Origin: Rhizobacter sp.
Lineage (GTDB): Bacteria > Pseudomonadota > Gammaproteobacteria > Burkholderiales > Burkholderiaceae_C
Assembly: GCA_023954175.1 (NCBI GenBank)
Contig: JAMLIM010000003.1
Location: 24,656 to 88,655 of the forward strand
Reading direction: 5' to 3'
DNA length: 64,000 nucleotides
This document shows, one piece after another, positions 26,030 through 35,063 of this stretch. Position 1 is the first letter of the stretch. Every line of letters starts with the position of its first letter. A model generated the notes under the pieces. It saw only the letters and a program-made list of their open reading frames with translations. It had not been told where the DNA came from and made no database searches. Made by a program: the position numbers and the translations under genes.

Positions 26030-26184
26030 GATGACTCCTTGGCTGGCTGGAAGTGGCCAACCCAGAATAGAAACGTGTCCTCATGCGCGCAACTGGCGTC
26101 CTAGGGGGATGCAGGGCGCAACACCCGCCAATTTGTGACGAGATGCAAGCGCGACGAGGCCGAGTCGCCCGCCGGCGACCGCAC

Positions 26185-27081
26185 TCAGCCGTTGGCGACG
26201 CCCGAGGCGACGTGCCCTGAAGGCACGTGCGGGGCCGCGCTGTCGACATGCCCGGTCTGGTCGTCGAAAAAGAAGTCGGGCTCGAACTCGCGCAGGAACT
26301 CGCCCTTCGCAAGGCCACCGAGGAACATCGCCTCGTCGACCTCGATGCGCCAGTCCATCAGCGTGCGGATCGCACGCTCGTGCGCCGGTGCGCTGCGCGC
26401 CGTGACGAGCGCGGTACGGATGCGCATGACGGGGGAGGCATCGCGCTGCAAGGTGTGCAGCGCCTGCAACAGCGGCTTGAACGGCCCGGCGCCGAGCGGC
26501 GTCGCCGCCTGGTCGTCTTCGTGCGCCTGGAACGCGGCGAGGCCGGCACGCTGAAAGACGCGCTCCGCCTCGTCCGAGAACAGCACCGCGTCACCGTCGA
26601 AGGCGATGCGCACCTCGTTCGGGTGCGCATCCGACGCGCGCGCCGAATGCGGGTAGACCCGCGCGGCCGGCACGCCGGCGGCGAGCGCCGAACGCACGTC
26701 GGCCTCGTTCGTCGACAGGAACAGGTTCGCCGCCAGCGGCCGCAGGTAGCGCCACGGCGATTCGCCCCGCGTGAACACACCGCGCTGGATCGGCAGCCCG
26801 TAATGCTTGGCCGAGCGGAACACCCGCATGCCCGACACCGGGTCATTGCGCGAGAGGATCACCACTTCCACCCGCTGCGCGGCGGGCAGGTTGAAGGCGA
26901 GCAGCTTGTTGACGAGCGAGAACGCGACGCCGGGCCGCGCCGGCGCGTCGAGCCGTGCGAGCTGCAACGCCATGTAGGCGCGGTCGTCGTCCGCCTCGAA
27001 AACGCGGTTCTCCTCCTCGAAGTCGAACAGCGCCCGCGACGAGATGGCGACGACGAGTTGACCGTGCAGGGAGGCGGGCAT
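26185..27081 (-). CDS. Cytosolic 5'-nucleotidase I-like protein
   Basis: A 298-residue protein starting M-P-A-S-L-H-G-Q-L-V-V-A-I-S-S-R-A-L-F-D. The family pattern of cytosolic 5'-nucleotidase I (Pfam 5-nucleotidase) is visible: S-S-R-A-L-F-D-F-E-E-E-N, V-E-V-V-I-L-S-R-N-D-P-V-S-G, G-V-F-T-R-G-E-S-P, F-L-S-T-N-E-A-D-V, I-A-F-D-G-D-A-V-L-F-S-D-E-A-E (catalytic D-x-D), and L-G-G-L-A-K-G-E. It would hydrolyse nucleoside monophosphates. ATG 27081 was chosen over the TTG two codons upstream. Confidence 0.88.
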   Translation of the reverse strand: MPASLHGQLVVAISSRALFDFEEENRVFEADDDRAYMALQLARLDAPARPGVAFSLVNKLLAFNLPAAQRVEVVILSRNDPVSGMRVFRSAKHYGLPIQRGVFTRGESPWRYLRPLAANLFLSTNEADVRSALAAGVPAARVYPHSARASDAHPNEVRIAFDGDAVLFSDEAERVFQRAGLAAFQAHEDDQAATPLGAGPFKPLLQALHTLQRDASPVMRIRTALVTARSAPAHERAIRTLMDWRIEVDEAMFLGGLAKGEFLREFEPDFFFDDQTGHVDSAAPHVPSGHVASGVANG

Positions 27082-27087
27082 CCGCAA

Positions 27088-27093
27088 ATGATA
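27088..27093 (-). promoter_or_regulatory. Candidate -10 of a leaderless nucleotidase transcript
   Basis: TATCAT sits 6 nt before the ATG at 27081 with no ribosome site. A CGCCCC-TGC-GGGGCG dyad (about 27111-27126) lies just upstream and may terminate or regulate incoming transcripts. Confidence 0.4.
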
Positions 27094-27322
27094 GGCAGGA
27101 AACGAACAACGCCCCCGCAGGGGCGTAGGCCGAGCAACGCCGCGATCCGCTCGCCGATGTCGATCTCATTGCGCGCTGCGCCCCGTGCCAACTCCGCCGC
27201 GCGGCGCCGGATGGCACTCGGGCCGGGCTACAGGCGCTGAAGTGGGCGCGTGAGCCGATAGACTTCGCTTCAAGTCGCGAACTGCGCGGCGGATGTTGGC
27301 CCGCTATGGCAGGGCACCGTGA

Positions 27323-27904
27323 ATGGAAGAGAAGAGATTTGTCAGGCCTGGCCTGAAGTTGCCCTGGCTCGTCGTCCTGGCGGCGGCCGCAGTTGCGGCG
27401 CGTCCTGCGGTGGCCGAGCCGTCGTTGGCTCCAACCGGTGCCTTCCTCCAGGTTGGCATTGCCGAGGACACCAGCGCCGCCACCGTGGGGCTGACCTGGC
27501 GCTGGAGCCGGCAGTGGGTGCTCGGCCCCGGTGTCGTTTCCGGCTACTGGGCGGCGGCGATCTCGGGCTGGCGCTACCAGGCAGCCAGTGGCGAGGGCTA
27601 CTCGAGCCTCGGGCAGCTGAGCTTCACGCCCGTCGTTCGCTACACGCTGGCGGGCGGCAACGCCCCCTGGTTCATCGAGGGCGGCATTGGCGCGACCTAC
27701 ACGAACAAGGTCTACGTGACCGAGGGCCGGGCCTTCTCGACGCGCTTCAATTTCGGCGACCAGATCGCGATCGGCGCCGTCTTCGGCCCGGCGCGCGAAT
27801 ACGAGGTCTCGCTGCGCTTCGAGCATTTCTCGAACGCCGACATCGAGCTGCCCAACCCGGGCCAGAACTTCATCCAGTTGCGCCTGTCCCTGCCCTTGCC
27901 TTGA
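27323..27904 (+). CDS. pagL: PagL-like lipid A 3-O-deacylase
   Basis: A 193-residue outer-membrane beta-barrel enzyme. A signal peptide is evident (L-P-W-L-V-V-L-A-A-A-A-V-A-A then A-V-A-E). The mature part alternates as membrane strands, e.g. G-L-T-W-R-W-S-R-Q-W and Y-S-S-L-G-Q-L-S-F-T-P-V-V-R-Y, and contains the catalytic R-F-E-H-F-S-N-A-D-I (His-x-Ser of the PagL/acyloxyacyl hydrolase family). It removes a 3-linked acyl chain from lipid A, which can dampen TLR4 signalling. The 240-nt upstream gap shows only the dyad noted nearby. Confidence 0.85.
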   Translation: MEEKRFVRPGLKLPWLVVLAAAAVAARPAVAEPSLAPTGAFLQVGIAEDTSAATVGLTWRWSRQWVLGPGVVSGYWAAAISGWRYQAASGEGYSSLGQLSFTPVVRYTLAGGNAPWFIEGGIGATYTNKVYVTEGRAFSTRFNFGDQIAIGAVFGPAREYEVSLRFEHFSNADIELPNPGQNFIQLRLSLPLP

Positions 27905-27983
27905 CGGCTCACCGCCCGCCGACGGGCGCTGCCGCGCGCATCGCTGCGGCGCGGCCGGCGTTGCCCTCCGCGTGCGGAGCCGG

Positions 27984-28979
27984 CTACTGCACGAAGCCGA
28001 TCGCCGAGCGCCTGTGACCGGCTTCCGGCAGGTCGCGCGGCAGGACGTGGTCGCGGTGGTCGAGCTTGGCGTTGCCGAACGCCGTCATCCACGCGCGCCG
28101 CATCTCGCGCGGCGCCATCTCGCTGATGCGCTCGAGCACCGCGTCGCTCGCGTCGGCCTCGAAGCGCTGGCCCCAGTCGTGGGCGGCACGGATCGCGCGG
28201 TAAAGCCGCGCGGCGATGCCGCGCGCGGCGTCCCGATCCGGCGCGCGCACTTCGTACACGTTCATGCGGTTCAAGATCGGCTCGGGGATCGCGTGGGCAT
28301 CGTTCGCCGTCGCGACCCAGATGACCTGGCTCGCATCGACCGGCACTTCGGCGAACTCGTCGGTGAAGTGGCCCGCGGTGTCCTGCTCGAGCAGGCTGTA
28401 GAGCGCGCCGAGCGGGTCGTAGGCGTGTTCGCCGCCGGCCTTGTCGATCTCGTCGACGACCATCACCGGGTTCGCATACTGTCCATCGACGAGCGTCTCG
28501 AACACCTTGCCCGGGCGCGCACCCTTCCACTGGCTCGACGCGCCGGAGAGCACCCAGCCGGCCGTCAGGCTGCTCATCGAGATGAAGCCCATGCCGGTGC
28601 CCAGCAGCACCGACAGCTCGCGCGCGAAATGCGTCTTGCCGACGCCCGGCGGGCCGAGCAGCAGCAGCGGCGTGATCTCGAGCGCGTCGCGGCTGTCCTC
28701 GCACAGCGCGAGCTGGCGCCGCACGTCGTCGAGCACGTCGTGGAAGTTCGGCAGCTCGTCGTAGAGGTGCTCCATCTGCGGCAGCCCCGAGGGCTTGACC
28801 TGAAAGCGCTCGGCGCCCTTCTCGAGCATGCGCTCGTAGGTCGCGCGCAGGCTCTCGTGCTCCTTGGCCGGGAGCTTGTCGAGCTTCGCGCCGACCTCGT
28901 CGAGGCGATAGACGCTGCGCATGCGGGCGATCGGCAGACCGCCGCGCGAATAGGGAACCATGGCCTGGGAAGCGTCCAT
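27984..28979 (-). CDS. AAA+ ATPase related to the Lon ATPase core, without protease domain
   Basis: A 331-residue protein with a single AAA+ module: Walker A G-P-P-G-V-G-K-T-H-F, sensor-1-like T-A-N-D, Walker B V-M-V-V-D-E-I-D-K, arginine finger region I-L-N-R-M. Motifs S-M-S-S-L-T-A-G-W-V-L-S-G-A-S-S-Q-W-K-G resemble Lon. No peptidase or zinc domain follows. The start at 28979 is supported by GGAGG before the ATG; ATG 29012 is the alternative. It precedes nothing downstream for 80 nt and lies just beyond gspF (its C-terminal neighbour, same strand), so a T2SS-linked or general chaperone role are both possible. Confidence 0.85.
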   Translation of the reverse strand: MDASQAMVPYSRGGLPIARMRSVYRLDEVGAKLDKLPAKEHESLRATYERMLEKGAERFQVKPSGLPQMEHLYDELPNFHDVLDDVRRQLALCEDSRDALEITPLLLLGPPGVGKTHFARELSVLLGTGMGFISMSSLTAGWVLSGASSQWKGARPGKVFETLVDGQYANPVMVVDEIDKAGGEHAYDPLGALYSLLEQDTAGHFTDEFAEVPVDASQVIWVATANDAHAIPEPILNRMNVYEVRAPDRDAARGIAARLYRAIRAAHDWGQRFEADASDAVLERISEMAPREMRRAWMTAFGNAKLDHRDHVLPRDLPEAGHRRSAIGFVQ

Positions 28980-29137
28980 CCGACCTCCGAGCGGCACTGT
29001 GCCGAAGTTCATTCAAGCAAAGACTAGCCTGACTTGGGCTCCGGAACAAAGCGGAAAACCCACGCTTGTTGCGTGCAAGTTGCGTGCCGACCCCCTTTGG
29101 ATGGGGGGCCGTATTGCCGAGTTCCCGCTGCGCGGCC

Positions 29138-30352
29138 CTACTTGACCCAGCTGTTGAGCTGGATGATCGGCAGCAGCACGGCGAGCACGATCAGCATCAC
29201 GACGCCGCCCATCGCGACGATCAGCAGCGGCTCGAGCAGCGTGGCTGTCGCCATCGCGCGGCGCTGCATCTCGGCGCCGAGCTGGCGCGCGGCGCGGTCG
29301 AGCATCTGCGGCAGCTGGCCGGTCTGCTCGCCGAGGCGGGCGAACATCGCGAGCAGGCCCGGGAAGCGCTTCTTCGTCGCGAGCGCCGATGCGAGCGGCG
29401 CGCCCTCGCGCACCTGCACGAGCGCGTCGAGCGCATCGGCGCGCATCGCGCGGTTCGAGAGCGTCTCGGCTGCCGCCTGCAAGGCCTTGAGAATCGGAAC
29501 GCCCGCGCCCGCGAGCATCGCGAGCGTGCCGGCAAAGCGCGCCGCGTTGTAGCCGCGCGCCAGCCGCCCGACGAGCGGCACGGTGAGCAGCGCAGCATCG
29601 AAGCGCTCGCGAAACGCATCGCTGCGCAGCATCAGCTTGAGCGTCGCGCCGGCCGCGACGAGCGCGAGCAGCAGCAGCCAGCCCCAGTCGCGCAGGAAGG
29701 CGCTGATCGCGAGCATGGCGACCGTGAGCCCCGGCAGCGCGCGCTTGCTGCTCGTGAAGACGGAGGCGACCTGCGGCACGACGTAGGTGACGAGAAAGAC
29801 GACGATCACGACCGCGATGACCGACACGATCGCCGGATAGGCGACCGCGCCGACGAGCTTGCCGCGCAGTGCCTGGCGCTCCTCGAGGTCGTTCGCGAGG
29901 CGGTCGAGCACGGTGCCGAGCGCGCCGCTCTGCTCGCCGGCGGCGACCACGCCGCGATAGACGTCGTCGAACTCGCGCGGTGCGCTCGCGAGGGCGCGCG
30001 CGAAGGGCGAACCGGCATTGACTTCGCTCTTGAGGTGGGCGACGAGCTCGCGCTGGCGAACATCCTCCGCCTCGTCGCCGAGCGCAGTGAGCGCACGCTC
30101 GAGCGGCAGGCCGGAGACGACGAGCCCGGCGAGCTGGCGCGTCCACACCGCAAGCGACGTGTTGCTGAACACGCGCCGGCTGAAGTGCCGCGTCACCTGC
30201 GCACTGTTGGCCGCCTCGACCTGCGTGACCTCGAGCGGGACGAGCGATTGCGCGCGCAACTGCGATCGCGCCGCCTTCGCGTTGTCGGCCTCGAGCAGCC
30301 CGCTGCTCGACTTGCCGGCAGCGTCTAGCGCTTCGAAGCGGTAGGCGGGCAT
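29138..30352 (-). CDS. gspF: Type II secretion inner-membrane platform protein GspF
   Basis: A 404-residue polytopic platform protein. It begins M-P-A-Y-R-F-E-A-L-D-A-A-G-K-S-S-S-G, the PulF/GspF signature. Two copies of the cytoplasmic T2SSF domain are present (residues ~70-190 and ~270-395; V-W-T-R-Q-L-A-G-L-V-V-S-G-L-P-L-E and A-R-F-A-G-T-L-A-M-L-A-G-A-G-V-P). Three membrane segments occur near 170, 220 and 375. It interacts with GspE and GspL/M. It is the last gene of the gsp operon on this strand. Confidence 0.97.
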   Translation of the reverse strand: MPAYRFEALDAAGKSSSGLLEADNAKAARSQLRAQSLVPLEVTQVEAANSAQVTRHFSRRVFSNTSLAVWTRQLAGLVVSGLPLERALTALGDEAEDVRQRELVAHLKSEVNAGSPFARALASAPREFDDVYRGVVAAGEQSGALGTVLDRLANDLEERQALRGKLVGAVAYPAIVSVIAVVIVVFLVTYVVPQVASVFTSSKRALPGLTVAMLAISAFLRDWGWLLLLALVAAGATLKLMLRSDAFRERFDAALLTVPLVGRLARGYNAARFAGTLAMLAGAGVPILKALQAAAETLSNRAMRADALDALVQVREGAPLASALATKKRFPGLLAMFARLGEQTGQLPQMLDRAARQLGAEMQRRAMATATLLEPLLIVAMGGVVMLIVLAVLLPIIQLNSWVK

Positions 30353-30470
30353 AGAGAGCGAAGCGAAGGGCGAGGGGCCCCGTTCACGGGGATCGACCAG
30401 CGCAGCGATCGGCGAGCAACGCGGGCTCGATGCCCGCGTTGCGAGTGTTGCGGGCCGCCTCGATGGCTAT
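30353..30470 (-). repeat. Structured gspE-gspF intergenic element
   Basis: On the minus strand, a 10-bp stem CAACGCGGGC-ATCGA-GCCCGCGTTG (plus strand 30418-30442) is followed by a second hairpin with GATCCCCGT-GA-ACGGGGCCCC, then GCTTCGCTCTCT before the gspF ATG. The second hairpin has a related copy in the dppD-dppF units. Confidence 0.5.
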
Positions 30471-31888
30471 TCATTCCCGCGTCACCCGCATCACTTCTTC
30501 GGCCGACGTGATGCCCTCTTCGACGAGTCTTTCGCCGTCTTCTCGCATCGAGCGCAGCCCCGCCTGTTCGGCGGCGACGAAGAGTTGCGATTCGGCAGCG
30601 CGGCTGTGGATCAGGCTCTTCACCTTGTCGTCGGCGACCATCAATTCGTAGACGCCGGTGCGGCCCTTGTAGCCGGTGTGGCCGCACTCGGCGCAGCCGA
30701 CCGGGTGGTAGCGGCCGCGCGCATCGACCTTCTTGCAGTGCGGGCACAACTTGCGCACGAGGCGCTGCGCCAGCACGCCGAGCAGCGTCGAGCTGAGCAG
30801 GAAGGGTTCGACACCCATGTCGGTCAGGCGCGTCACCGTCGATGGCGCATCGTTCGTGTGCACCGTCGCGAGCACGAGGTGGCCGGTGAGCGACGCCTGG
30901 ATCGCGATCTGCGCCGTCTCGAAGTCGCGGATCTCGCCGATCATGATCACGTCCGGGTCCTGGCGCAGGATCGCGCGCAGCGCCTTCGCGAACGTCAGGT
31001 CGATCTTCGGATTCACCTGCGTCTGGCCGATGCCGGCGAGCTCGTACTCGACCGGGTCCTCGACCGTCAGCACGTTGGTGGACGAGGTATCGACGCGGCC
31101 GAGCGACGCGTAGAGCGTCGTCGTCTTGCCCGATCCCGTCGGCCCGGTGACGAGCACGATGCCGTGCGGTTGGTGGACGAGCTTGTCGAAGCGCGTCAAG
31201 GTGTCGCCGCTCATGCCGAGGCCCTCGAGCGTGAACTTCGACTCCGCCTTGTCGAGCAGGCGCAGCACGGCGCGTTCGCCATGCGACGACGGCAGCGTCG
31301 AGACGCGCACGTCCACCGCGCGCCCGCCGATGCGCAGCGAGATGCGGCCGTCCTGCGGCAGGCGCTTCTCGGAGATGTCGAGTTCGGCCATGATCTTCAG
31401 GCGCGAGATCAGTGCCGCGTGCAGCGCCTTGTTCGGCTGCACCACCTCGCGCAGCGTGCCGTCGACGCGAAAGCGCACCGAACTGCTGCGCTCGTAGGGC
31501 TCGATGTGGATGTCGCTCGCGCCGTCCTTCGCGGCCTGCGTCAGCAGCGATTGAGCATGCGGATGATCGGCGCGTCCGAGCCCGCCTCGAGCAGGTCTTC
31601 GACCGCCGGCAGCTCCTGCATCATGCGCGACAGATCGACCTTGCTCTCGACCTCGCCGATCACCGTCGCCGCGCTCGATTCGCCACCCGCATACGCCGCC
31701 GCGATGCGCTGCGCGAGCGTCGCCGCCTCGTGCTCCATCACGTCGACGTCGTAGAGGCGCAGCACTTCCGAGAGCGCGGGATACGCTGCGCCTTCGGGGG
31801 CCGACAGCACGAGCTGTTCGCCATCGTCCTCGAGCAACAGCGTGTGCGCCTTTGCGAAGGCATAGGGCAGGGGGTGGCGGGCGCTCAT
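30471..31888 (-). pseudogene. gspE: Type II secretion ATPase GspE, single frameshift
   Basis: GspE is the hexameric ATPase that powers pseudopilus assembly. Both halves are recognisable. The first 113 residues (from M-S-A-R-H-P-L-P) end ...P-I-I-R-M-L-N, then the frame breaks at about 31545-31552; a 1-nt deletion restores [20 protein letters not shown] and the rest. Downstream, Walker [11 protein letters not shown], the aspartate box, Walker [10 protein letters not shown], and the tetracysteine C-P-H-C...C-A-E-C are intact. Total ~471 residues is the usual length. It may be a sequencing error or real inactivation. Confidence 0.85.
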
Positions 31889-32009
31889 TTCAGGTCGCCT
31901 GCTTCATCGCACGCCACTTCGATGCTTGATGCGCAAGACGTTGCCAACGTGACGCTTGCTCGCCCATCGGTATCAATGGTTGAGTGGTTGCGCCTCCTGG
32001 GCGCTTGGG

Positions 32010-32600
32010 CGTCCCGCCTGGCGGTGCCCGCTAGGGGTTTCAGCGCTTTGGCTTCGGGCTGTGCGGTACCCGTGGGGGTGTTCAGCGCTTTCGCGTCGCG
32101 CCAGGCGGTGCCCACCGGGGGCTCATGGTTACGCGGTCGGCGCAAAGCGCCGACTGCACTGCGGTTCTCGGCCAGGGGTCGCGTCGCAAAACTCGCTTCA
32201 CTCACTTCGTTCGTTGCGCTCAAACAGTTGCGACGAGTCAGAGCACGAAGCGCGCTGCGCGCGCCGACCCCTGTCCTGCGATCCTCGTCGCTCCACAAAT
32301 CGCCCCCGGCGGGTACCGCCTGGCGCGACGGTTCTTCTCTTTCGTTGCGAAGAGCAAATGCAACAGCAAAGGCGGGCCCGGGCAGGCCACGGCGCGCCTG
32401 CGGAGCGCCGAGAAGCACAGGGCTCGTGGCCGCGCGCGCAGCGCGCTTCGTGATCTGACCCGTCGCGATTGTCTGAACGGAGCGAACGCAGTGAGCGCAG
32501 TGAGTTGAGCGACGTGGCCGCGAGACCGAGCATCGCAGGGCAGTCGGCGCACAGCGCCGACCGCGGAGGTGAAGCGCCGTGGACTGCCCGGGCGCGCCTT
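32010..32600. repeat. Large palindromic intergenic repeat, copy A (gspE-gspD gap)
   Basis: It lies in the 865-nt gap between gspD and gspE and matches copy B (39650-40205) in the same orientation; 79 consecutive bases are identical (32244-32322 versus 39855-39933). Each copy is itself an imperfect palindrome: the left part (~32118-32310) is the reverse complement of the right part (~32390-32575). The left edge holds three imperfect ~41-bp tandem units (32010-32135). The rest of the gap up to gspD (32601-32753) holds no gene. Overlapping frames in all six readings reflect the palindromic, GC-rich sequence, not coding. Confidence 0.8.
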
Positions 32601-32753
32601 TGCCGCGCCGAGCCTCGCGCGAGCCTTCGCCGCACAGCCCCACAAGCCCATCCCTACCGGCATACCGTGGCCGCTCGCCGAACGCGCGCCCTCCGCCCGT
32701 GGGCGCAGCCCGATCGATGCGATTCTTCTGCTTCATCACTCGCGGTGCAACGC

Positions 32754-35063
32754 TCAAGGCATCTGCAGTTGTTGCGGTCCGACCGGCCCCCGGCTTGATG
32801 TTGGGGGCGGCGGAGCTGGGGGGGGCGGCGCGGCGGCTGGTGCCGATGCGGCGCCGCGCGGTGGCACCGATTCCATCGACAACGGCGCCGGTACTGTGCT
32901 GCCCCTGAACGGCGAGCCGGGCTCGGGCGTGGGCATCGGCGCGGTGACGGGGGCGTCGTTGATCGGCATCACGTAGCTCTGGCGCGGCTGGCCGGCGGTC
33001 TGCTGCGTGGTTCTCATCAGGTCGTAGCGGTCCATCGTCAGCTTGTTCGAATCGTCCTGGTTGCGGATCACCATCGGGCGCAGGAAGACCATCAGGTTGC
33101 TCTTGGTCCGGGTCCGGTTGTCGGTGCGAAACAGCGGGCCGACGATCGGAAGATCACCGAGGAACGGCACCTGGCTGACGTTGCCGCCGTACTCGTCCTT
33201 GAGCAGGCCGCCGAGCACCATGATCTGCCCATCGTCGACGACGACCGTCGTTTCGATCGCGCTCTTGTCGGTCGTGAGCCCCTGCGGCGAAAGCCTGCTC
33301 GACGGCACGACGGTCGAGTTCTCCTGGTAGATCACGAGGCGGATCGTGCCGCCCTCGCCGATCTGCGGCTTGATGCGCAGCGTCAGGCCGACGTCCTTGC
33401 GCTCGATGGTCTGGAACGGATTGACGGCGCCGTTGCCGCCGGTGTTCGAGTAGGAGCCGGTCAGGAACGGCACGTTCTGGCCGACGACGATCTTGGCCTC
33501 CTCGTTGTCGAGCGAGACCATGTTCGGCGTCGCGAGCACGTTGGCATCCGTCTTGGTTTCCAGGAAGCGGGCGAGCGCGCCAATGTTCCAGAAGTCGCCG
33601 ATCTTGCGCAGGATGCCGACGTTCAGGCCGGGCGGCACCGCGAGCGTGGCGAGCGCGGTGGCGCCCTCGTTCGCCGCCGCGGTGAGGTTCACGATGTTGG
33701 GCTGGCCGTAGTTCGTGCCGCCGGCGACCCGCGTGGTGCTGTTCGAATCGCCGCTGATGCCCTGCCACTGGATGCCGATGTCGGCCATCTTCTCGGCGTC
33801 GACCTTCACGATCAGCGACTCGATGTAGACCTGCGCGCGGCGCGTGTCGAGCTTGTCGATGACGTTGCGCAACTGCTGGTACAGGGGCAGGCTGGCGGTG
33901 ATGATGAGCGAGTTGGTCGACGGGTCGGCCTGGATGAAGCCGCCGGTGGAGGGACCGGCCGAGGCCGAGACCGGCGCTGTCGCCGGGCTCCCGCCGCCGA
34001 GCCCGCCCGGCTGCGCTCCGCCTGGCGCATTCGCCGCCAAGGCCGCCGGCACGGGCGTGGGCGCGGCGCCGCCGCCCGAGGCCTGCGAGCTGAACGCCGC
34101 GCGCAGCACGGCCGCGAGCTTCACCGCGTCGGCGTTCTTCAGGTAGACGACCCAGATGTTGCCCATGCCGTTGTTCGATGCGGAGGGCAGGTCGAGCTTG
34201 GCGACGAGCGAGCGGATCAGCGCGAGCCGTGCCGGATTGGCGGCGCGTACGATGAGCGAGTTGCTGCGCGGATCGACCATGATGAGCGGCGCCGCCGCAC
34301 CGGGCGCCGCGCCCGGGGCGCCTCCGCCCGAATCGGCGAGCCGCTGGACGATCACGGCAAGATCGGCGGCCACCGCGTTTTCGAGCGGGATCACCTCGAC
34401 GTCGCCGCTGGAGGGAATGTCCATCGCCGCGATGATCTTCGCGATGCGCTGCAGGTTGTCCGCGTAGTCGGTGATGACGAGCGAGTTGTTGCCCGGGTTG
34501 GCGTTGATCGTGTTGTTCGGGCTGATCAGCGGGCGCAGCACGGCGACGAGGTTGTTCGCGCTTTCGTGATTCAGACGGAACACCTGCGTCAGCACCTGGT
34601 CGCCCTGGCGCGTCGGCGTCTCGACTGCGACGGTGCCGGTCTGCAGCTTGGCGTCGGCCTCGGGCACGACCTTGAACAGGCCGCCGACCTCGACCACGGT
34701 GAAGCCCAGGCCGCGCAGCGCGGCGAGATAGTTCAGATAGACCTCGCGCGGCGTCAGCGGCTGGTCGCTGTAGAGCGTGATGGTGCCGCGCACGCGCGGA
34801 TCGACGACGAACTGCTTCTTCAGGATCGCGCCGACCGCGCGCGTCACGCCTTCGATGTCGGCGTTGACGAAGTTCAGCGTCACCGGCTCGCCCTGGAAGC
34901 GGTTCTTGGCCACCGGTGTGGGCGATTGCGACTGCGCCTGCGCCTGCGCGGCGGGCCCGACGGCGAGCGCCACGCACAACAGGCCGACGGCGAGACGCGA
35001 CGGTCGCGGCTGCCGCGCAGGGTGTCGCGCAGGCACGGGGTCAATGCGCTCGATCATGTTCAT
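32754..35063 (-). CDS. gspD: Type II secretion secretin GspD
   Basis: A 769-residue outer-membrane secretin that forms the exit channel. The N-terminal signal region (about residues 20-45) is followed by N0 (F-Q-G-E-P-V-T-L-N-F-V-N-A-D-I-E-G-V-T) and N1-N3 domains (e.g. V-I-P-L-E-N-A-V-A). A Gly/Pro-rich insertion sits near residue 320-370. The secretin core has V-P-F-L-G-D-L-P-I-V-G-P-L-F-R and D-D-G-Q-I-M-V-L-G-G-L. The C-terminus is Pro/Ala-rich (P-P-P-P-A-P-P-P-P). No lipobox seen; a pilotin may be elsewhere. Its start overlaps the gspN stop by 4 nt. Confidence 0.97.
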   Translation of the reverse strand: MNMIERIDPVPARHPARQPRPSRLAVGLLCVALAVGPAAQAQAQSQSPTPVAKNRFQGEPVTLNFVNADIEGVTRAVGAILKKQFVVDPRVRGTITLYSDQPLTPREVYLNYLAALRGLGFTVVEVGGLFKVVPEADAKLQTGTVAVETPTRQGDQVLTQVFRLNHESANNLVAVLRPLISPNNTINANPGNNSLVITDYADNLQRIAKIIAAMDIPSSGDVEVIPLENAVAADLAVIVQRLADSGGGAPGAAPGAAAPLIMVDPRSNSLIVRAANPARLALIRSLVAKLDLPSASNNGMGNIWVVYLKNADAVKLAAVLRAAFSSQASGGGAAPTPVPAALAANAPGGAQPGGLGGGSPATAPVSASAGPSTGGFIQADPSTNSLIITASLPLYQQLRNVIDKLDTRRAQVYIESLIVKVDAEKMADIGIQWQGISGDSNSTTRVAGGTNYGQPNIVNLTAAANEGATALATLAVPPGLNVGILRKIGDFWNIGALARFLETKTDANVLATPNMVSLDNEEAKIVVGQNVPFLTGSYSNTGGNGAVNPFQTIERKDVGLTLRIKPQIGEGGTIRLVIYQENSTVVPSSRLSPQGLTTDKSAIETTVVVDDGQIMVLGGLLKDEYGGNVSQVPFLGDLPIVGPLFRTDNRTRTKSNLMVFLRPMVIRNQDDSNKLTMDRYDLMRTTQQTAGQPRQSYVMPINDAPVTAPMPTPEPGSPFRGSTVPAPLSMESVPPRGAASAPAAAPPPPAPPPPTSSRGPVGPQQLQMP

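Noticed and set aside
27119-27280. Possible small gene between the nucleotidase and pagL genes
   Set aside because: The short minus-strand frame there has no ribosome site and runs into the nucleotidase start in another frame; only the dyad is worth noting.
31885-32757. Overlapping frames in the palindromic gap between gspE and gspD
   Set aside because: All frames read through the repeat in several phases and both strands; products are Arg/Ala/Pro-rich and match nothing. The same happens in copy B.
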